Part shown: one piece after another, positions 59,704-64,000 of the stretch
How positions within the stretch are numbered: position 1 is the stretch's first letter
How the letters are laid out: each line of letters starts with the position of its first letter
Assembly: GCF_030145185.1 (NCBI RefSeq)
Contig: NZ_JAQYWB010000011.1
Span: 37,447 to 101,446, forward strand
Direction of reading: 5' to 3'
Source of the DNA: Desulfoluna sp.
Lineage (GTDB): Bacteria; Desulfobacterota; Desulfobacteria; Desulfobacterales; Desulfolunaceae
DNA: 64,000 bases
Made by a program: the position numbers and the translations under genes
The notes under the pieces: generated by a model
Seen by the model: the letters and a program-made list of their open reading frames with translations, nothing else
What the model was told of the DNA's origin: nothing
Databases searched by the model: none

Positions 59704-62193
59704 TTATTCCGTGGTCTCCTGCTTTTGATTCCAAATGAGTTCCCGGTAGTGATCTTTTCGTTCAGGAGGATCTGAAGGGAAATGTTCCTCGAATATGTCC
59801 TTGGATTCATTAGAGGGTCTCTGAGGTAATAGCTCTTTTAAAGAGTCTATTATGATTTTTAGTTCTTCTTGTGTTTCATAGTCGAAGTGTAGACAGTCTA
59901 AATAACATGTGAAGGCACCATTCCATTTATTCATTTTTTCGAAAACTTTTCCCATCTGGTAGTAAGAAGTACCGAGTTGGAGAAGGTTGTCGGTTTTCAG
60001 GCACCAGTCGATGGCTGTCTGATAATTGCTAAGGGCATCGTCCCATTTTTCTTGGTCTTGGAAAGTTCTTCCCATCTGGTGGTAGCTACCACAGAGCTCA
60101 AACAGATTATCGGTTTTGGTATTCCAGTCGATGGCTGCCTGGTAATTGCTAAGGGCACCATCCCATTTCCCCTGGTCTTGGAAAGCCCTTCCGATCTGGT
60201 GGTAGCTACCCCCGATTCGAAGCAGATTATCGGTTTTGGTATTCCAGTCTATGGCTGCCTGGTAATTGCTAAGCGCATCGTCCCATTTTTTCTGCTCATG
60301 GAAAACAATTCCTATTTGGTGGTAGGTACCACCGAGTTGAAACAGGTTATCGGTTTTGGTATTCCAGTCGATTGCTGTCTGATAATTGCTAAGTGCATCA
60401 TCCCATTTTTTCTGCTCTTGGAAAACCATCCCCCTGTGGTGATAGGTAGCACCGAGTTGAAACAGGTTATCGGTTTTCGTATTCCAGTCGATGGCTGCCT
60501 GAAAATTTCTAAGCGCGTCGTTACATTTTCTCTGCTCTTGAAAAACCATTCCTATTTGGTGGTAGGTACCACCGAGTTCAAACAGGTTATCGGTTTTTGT
60601 ATACCAGTCGATTGCAGTCTGGTAATTCTTAAGCGCATCATCCCATTTTCTCTGTTCTTGGAAAGCCATTCCCATTTGGTGGTAGGTGCCACCGAGTTGA
60701 AACAGGTTGTCGGTTTTGGTACTCCAGTCGATGGCTGTCTGGTAATTGCTAAGCGCTTCGTCCCATTTTCTCTGCTCTTGGAAAACCATTCCCACTTGGT
60801 GGTAGGTAGCACTGAGTTCAAATAGGTTATCGGTTTTCGAACTCCAGTCGATGGCTGTCTGGTAATTGCTAAGCGCTTCGTCCCATTCTCTCTGACTTTG
60901 GAAAACCTGTCCTATTAGTAGGTAGGTGCCACCGAGGTGGCTCAGATTATCGGTTTTCGTACTCCAGTCGATGGCAGTCTTGAAATTGCGAAGCGCTTCA
61001 TTCCACTTTCTTTGCTCTTGGAAAACCAACCCCATGTGGTGATAGGTATCACCGAGTTGACTCAGGTTATTGGTTTTCGTATTCCAGTCGATGGCTGCTT
61101 GCAAATTGCGAAGCGCTTCGTTCCACTTTCTCTGCTCTGTGTAAAGCGTTCCTATCTGGTGGTAAGTGGCACCGAGGTGAAACAGGTTATCTTTTGTCGT
61201 ATTCCAGTCGATGGCTGCCTGAAAATTGCGAAGCGCTTCGTTCCATTTTCTCTGTTCTTGAAAACCGAGTCCTATTTGGTGGTAAGTTGCTCCAATATTG
61301 CCATCGATTTGATATTTGAATTGAAGCTTGAGTGAGGATTGGTAATTCTTAAGGGCATTATTGAAATCTCTTGTTTTAAGAAAGACTCCAGCCAAACGGA
61401 ACAGGAGTTCTGTTTTTAAATGTTGGGAAGTGTCGATCTGATTTGTAAATGCGAGTGCCGCTTTAAATGATTTTATAGCATCGTTATAGTAATTTAACTT
61501 GACGTATTCATTTCCCAGTAATGTTAGAGTATTAATTTTTTCTCTGGCTACACGTTCTTTTTTAGAATTTTTCAGTCTGAGACTTTTGTATTTCTTATTA
61601 AGTGCCTTAATTTGCTCTTCTCTGTCAGGGAGATGGCCTTTGGGTAAAAGTGACGGTGGTCTTGTTTTCATGACAGTAGGCCGTTCAGTAGTGGCTTCCA
61701 CTTCGAATTTAAATTTGTATGTGATCCAGTCCCACAAGTCAGGTGCTTGACTTTGCATCTTTTCGAAAAAAAAGGTATTGGCCCAAATGATTGTTATGAA
61801 AGGATTTGCACGAAAGAGTGATTCACGTTCAAAATTGAGTTCTGGTAGCATGCCGCTATCTTGGAGTTGATCATCGTCGGAAACAAAGACGCTATTCTCC
61901 AATCCGTAAACATGAACGATGTATTCTGCAACCTTAGAATCTTGTATTTCTTTTGGAAGTTCTTCTTTGAATTTGTTTTTTAGAGATACTACATTTTGAG
62001 ATGAAAGGTCCAAAATGTGATGCTTATAATTTATCAGTTCCCTTTCCAGTTTCTTACAAAGATCAACTTTGTCCTTCGAAGAATCACAGGCTATGAGGAT
62101 TAACGTCGACTTTTTTCGGCGTTTTAAAATAAAATGTAATTGCTTCCACTGCTCATTATCTTCAAGCTTTGCTGAAATAGAATCCTTATTCAT
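59704..62193 (-). CDS. Protein with NTPase-like N-terminal domain and at least eleven TPR-like repeats
   Basis: 829 aa. Residues ~25-170 (STLILIACDSSKDKVDLCKK; then LNFERESLFRANPFITIIWA; APDLWDWITYKFKFE) match the degenerate NTPase-like domain often fused to TPR arrays in defence-type proteins, in which the LNxxRxxL and APDxWSWRxxxFxF motifs recur; no intact Walker A is seen. Residues ~270-770 hold at least eleven 40-residue TPR units (KWDDALSNYQTAIDWNTKTD). The ATG overlaps the stop of the ATPase gene (ATGAATAA), so both are made together. AT-rich and foreign. Probably a recognition or effector subunit; function unknown. Confidence 0.8.
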   Translation of the reverse strand: MNKDSISAKLEDNEQWKQLHFILKRRKKSTLILIACDSSKDKVDLCKKLERELINYKHHILDLSSQNVVSLKNKFKEELPKEIQDSKVAEYIVHVYGLENSVFVSDDDQLQDSGMLPELNFERESLFRANPFITIIWANTFFFEKMQSQAPDLWDWITYKFKFEVEATTERPTVMKTRPPSLLPKGHLPDREEQIKALNKKYKSLRLKNSKKERVAREKINTLTLLGNEYVKLNYYNDAIKSFKAALAFTNQIDTSQHLKTELLFRLAGVFLKTRDFNNALKNYQSSLKLQFKYQIDGNIGATYHQIGLGFQEQRKWNEALRNFQAAIDWNTTKDNLFHLGATYHQIGTLYTEQRKWNEALRNLQAAIDWNTKTNNLSQLGDTYHHMGLVFQEQRKWNEALRNFKTAIDWSTKTDNLSHLGGTYLLIGQVFQSQREWDEALSNYQTAIDWSSKTDNLFELSATYHQVGMVFQEQRKWDEALSNYQTAIDWSTKTDNLFQLGGTYHQMGMAFQEQRKWDDALKNYQTAIDWYTKTDNLFELGGTYHQIGMVFQEQRKCNDALRNFQAAIDWNTKTDNLFQLGATYHHRGMVFQEQKKWDDALSNYQTAIDWNTKTDNLFQLGGTYHQIGIVFHEQKKWDDALSNYQAAIDWNTKTDNLLRIGGSYHQIGRAFQDQGKWDGALSNYQAAIDWNTKTDNLFELCGSYHQMGRTFQDQEKWDDALSNYQTAIDWCLKTDNLLQLGTSYYQMGKVFEKMNKWNGAFTCYLDCLHFDYETQEELKIIIDSLKELLPQRPSNESKDIFEEHFPSDPPERKDHYRELIWNQKQETTE
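60001..61320 (-). repeat. Eleven exact-period 120-bp repeats in the TPR gene
   Basis: Units start near 60004 + 120k for k = 0-10 with no indel, each encoding one 40-residue TPR-like motif. High nucleotide identity between units suggests recent expansion or conversion. Confidence 0.92.
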
Positions 62194-63469
62194 TAATGAG
62201 CCCTTCCAGGAGTGGGTTTATACCTCTCTTGCCGTTATATTTGAGGACAGCCAAACATAAGAGAAGTTCAATCACAGTGCTATCAGCAGTATTATATTTT
62301 TTGTTTATCAAAATTTCCAAGTGATCTGATGTGAGTAGATCTTTCATATCATATCCAAGTTTTTTAATACTTTTCTTTGCTATGTCTTCGGTTACTTGTG
62401 CACCAAGTGCCATGGAGAGCGCTGTGTTTACAATCCGAATAAGTTGACGTATGCATCCCCCTGATTTTTTAACACAAAGATCTAATGCCACTGGAGAAAT
62501 CAATTTGTCCACTTTTATTCGTTTAGAAATGACTTCGCTTAATAGGGGTTCACTCAATTTCGGTTTACCCTCTTCCGAAAGCTTAACCATAGGAAGGTAG
62601 AATATATGGAAAAATTCTACAGCAGGGCTGCTTTTGATTTCAAAGTAGGAGTTGATTGGAACAGAAAATATGATATTTGAATCAATTCCTCTAATTATAT
62701 ATGAATCTTTAACAAATAATTTTTGATAAATATCGTAGGCTATTTTCTCTGTGCCGTCGAAAATAAACAAAATATCTTTAGGCTTTTGATGGCCTTTCAG
62801 CGTAGTGCGAAGCTCAGAGAGAATGTCGTTAAACTGTGCGATTAGATGCAAAGGGTTGTTTTTAATTTTTTGTCGTATCGTTGTTGAAGTTTTGGATGAT
62901 ACCGAAAATATGGATTTAAGAGAGCTTTTGAATTGTATAAACCATGGAAGGGCACTGCTGGCCGAGACTTCACCGCTGGCTTCAAGTTGATAGTTTTTAC
63001 TTAATTCTTCTTTAGTCTCTGTTTCAGCCGTCCACTCATTGATTATTTTACTTAATGACTCAGATTCAAAAGGAATATTTTCATCATGGATCCTTTCCAT
63101 CAACTTTGCTATCAGAATGACAAATAAATCTTCTGATTGAAACCCACCAACTTCCATTTCTTGTTCAATGTCAATATGGACCGAAAGGTAACAGTCTTGT
63201 TTGTTTACGCTGTTATGGAACCGTTTTAATTCAACGCTTTTTCCAGAGCCTTTGTGTCCAGAAAATATAAATTTATGGTATTTTTTTGTTGGAGATTGAA
63301 GCTTCCCATCTTTAATACGAAGGTTGAATTTAATCCTGTCTAAAAAGGTTTTATCCCTGACGCTATCAAAATCTACGTATACATCTTGATCAGAAGGATC
63401 TATGGAAAAATCCATCTCAGTTACTTCAAGAGCATCATAAGGGTCTTCAACAGGGAATTGATAATTCAT
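62186..63469 (-). CDS. P-loop ATPase (AAA/STAND-like), partner of the TPR protein
   Basis: 427 aa. Walker A GHKGSGKS (71-78) and Walker B-like ILFIFDGTEK with Asp238 are intact. An N-terminal strand segment resembles the start of KAP/AAA-like ATPases; the C-terminal ~130 residues (CVKKSGGCIRQLIRIVNTAL) look like a winged-helix lid. No membrane segment. AT-rich. AAGGA eight bases before ATG 63469. It precedes and overlaps the TPR gene by eight bases; the pair looks like a two-component ATPase/sensor system. Confidence 0.82.
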   Translation of the reverse strand: MNYQFPVEDPYDALEVTEMDFSIDPSDQDVYVDFDSVRDKTFLDRIKFNLRIKDGKLQSPTKKYHKFIFSGHKGSGKSVELKRFHNSVNKQDCYLSVHIDIEQEMEVGGFQSEDLFVILIAKLMERIHDENIPFESESLSKIINEWTAETETKEELSKNYQLEASGEVSASSALPWFIQFKSSLKSIFSVSSKTSTTIRQKIKNNPLHLIAQFNDILSELRTTLKGHQKPKDILFIFDGTEKIAYDIYQKLFVKDSYIIRGIDSNIIFSVPINSYFEIKSSPAVEFFHIFYLPMVKLSEEGKPKLSEPLLSEVISKRIKVDKLISPVALDLCVKKSGGCIRQLIRIVNTALSMALGAQVTEDIAKKSIKKLGYDMKDLLTSDHLEILINKKYNTADSTVIELLLCLAVLKYNGKRGINPLLEGLINE

Positions 63470-63669
63470 TGTACTATTCCTTATTAATATCTGGGCTCAT
63501 TCGATTATGTCGAACACTAAGGCCTCAGCTGTTTGGTCTTTCAGGCTGATACATATATAAGGCCTGTTGATAGTGTGTCAAAATAAATGACGATATCACA
63601 TAAAGAAGGGACGCGTCCATTGAAGGCTGAAGAGTGCTGCTTTTAAACAAAAATCTCGGAAAATCCCCC

Positions 63670-63936
63670 TCACCCCGCCCCCTGCATCCCCCCTTGCAAT
63701 ACCTGAAACATCTCCCTCAATTCCCCCCTCGACGCTCCCCGGATCCTCTCCAACGCCTCCGGGGGAATATCCACCGCACTCGGCGACAAGGTATGTGAAA
63801 ACGCCAGGTCCATGACGAAGGTATGCCCGCACTGGGGGTTGGTGCAGCAGCAGTAGAGCTGCTTGAATTCGTCTGAGATCTGGGTGCTGGATTGTATGGT
63901 GGCGGTCTTGCCGCATCGGTTGCATCTGATTCGCAT
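63670..63936 (-). CDS. Ogr/Delta family late transcription activator
   Basis: 88 aa. The zinc motif C5-x2-C8-x22-C31-x4-C36 and flanking sequence (MRIRCNRCGKTATIQSST; CCCTNPQCGHTFV) match P2 Ogr and P4 Delta, which activate late promoters of P2-type phages through RNA polymerase alpha. This ties the element to the P2/P4 world. AAAGGAAG before the ATG. No late genes are in the window. Confidence 0.9.
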   Translation of the reverse strand: MRIRCNRCGKTATIQSSTQISDEFKQLYCCCTNPQCGHTFVMDLAFSHTLSPSAVDIPPEALERIRGASRGELREMFQVLQGGMQGAG

Positions 63937-64000
63937 GGATATCTTCCTTTCACCCCCAATCTATTGTGCATAATCTGGATCGTCAAAGGCTATCTTGTGG

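Larger units (their letters stand above)
49635..64000. mobile_element. P2-like prophage or P4/PICI-like satellite inserted at tRNA-Leu, continuing past the window
   Basis: From the tRNA onward: integrase, excisionase-like gene, divergent CI/Cro pair, CII, primase-helicase, origin-like region and an Ogr/Delta activator, with accessory genes of low GC. The left end is set by the tRNA 3' end. A second copy of the tRNA 3' sequence was not found, and no structural gene appears before 64000, so the right end and type remain open. Confidence 0.85.

Noticed and set aside
60001..61320. CRISPR or non-coding satellite repeat
   Set aside because: The 120-bp periodic repeats are in frame and encode TPR-like helices inside a long gene.

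Overview
The window reads as a chromosome segment of a mesophilic anaerobic deltaproteobacterium (Desulfobacterota; a Desulfobacterales or Desulfoluna-like sulfate reducer is my best guess, and the genus cannot be fixed from the sequence alone). Supporting this are a tungsten-type aldehyde:ferredoxin oxidoreductase beside iron-type alcohol dehydrogenases and a four-cluster ferredoxin, a class III PHA synthase locus, an acetyl-CoA hydrolase/transferase fused to a GNAT domain, large hybrid histidine kinases, and moderately GC-rich coding DNA with GTG starts and good Shine-Dalgarno sites.

Backbone, 1-49.5 kb. The left end holds the C-terminus of HflX, the CoA-transferase/GNAT fusion, and a minus-strand three-gene set (two Roadblock-like proteins plus a secreted FGE-fold protein without catalytic cysteines). 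Two tandem paralogous membrane hybrid kinases, YgiQ, ArgJ and a Bax-like glucosaminidase, an EamA exporter and a cytosolic hybrid kinase follow. At 21.4-27.9 kb a TetR regulator precedes a five-gene operon (SCP2-like protein, a metal-ligand-less alcohol dehydrogenase homologue, an intact alcohol dehydrogenase, AFOR, polyferredoxin) that should oxidise an alcohol through its aldehyde to the acid, with reduced ferredoxin as a product. Next come two ABC-F proteins, PilZ, TetR and LuxR-type regulators, a DUF89-like protein, a LysM protein, the phaE-phaC-phaJ cluster (PhaE has a histone-H1-like tail), a GAF-GspE/PilB ATPase, QueH, a YggS-type PLP protein and Maf.

Mobile element, 49.6 kb to the right edge. 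A tRNA-Leu(UAA) gene is followed by a tyrosine integrase, an excisionase-like protein, a DUF262-HEPN couplet, a divergent CI/Cro-type switch with a clear palindromic operator, CII, a zinc-finger/TOPRIM/DUF927 primase-helicase, a mirrored-iteron region that looks like a replication origin, an AT-rich ATPase + TPR gene pair, and an Ogr/Delta late activator. This is a P2-like prophage or a P4/PICI-like satellite; no capsid, terminase or tail gene is seen before the window ends, and no second att site was found.

Non-coding structure is unusually rich: a dispersed intergenic repeat with core TGAAATATYCGGG, heptamer arrays at gene 3' ends that place stop codons in all frames, strong terminators, and a promoter/palindrome/attenuator leader ahead of the alcohol-aldehyde operon. 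The best candidates for something undescribed are the ATPase-TPR pair in the prophage, the mirrored-iteron origin, and the alcohol dehydrogenase pseudoenzyme coupled to its active paralogue.
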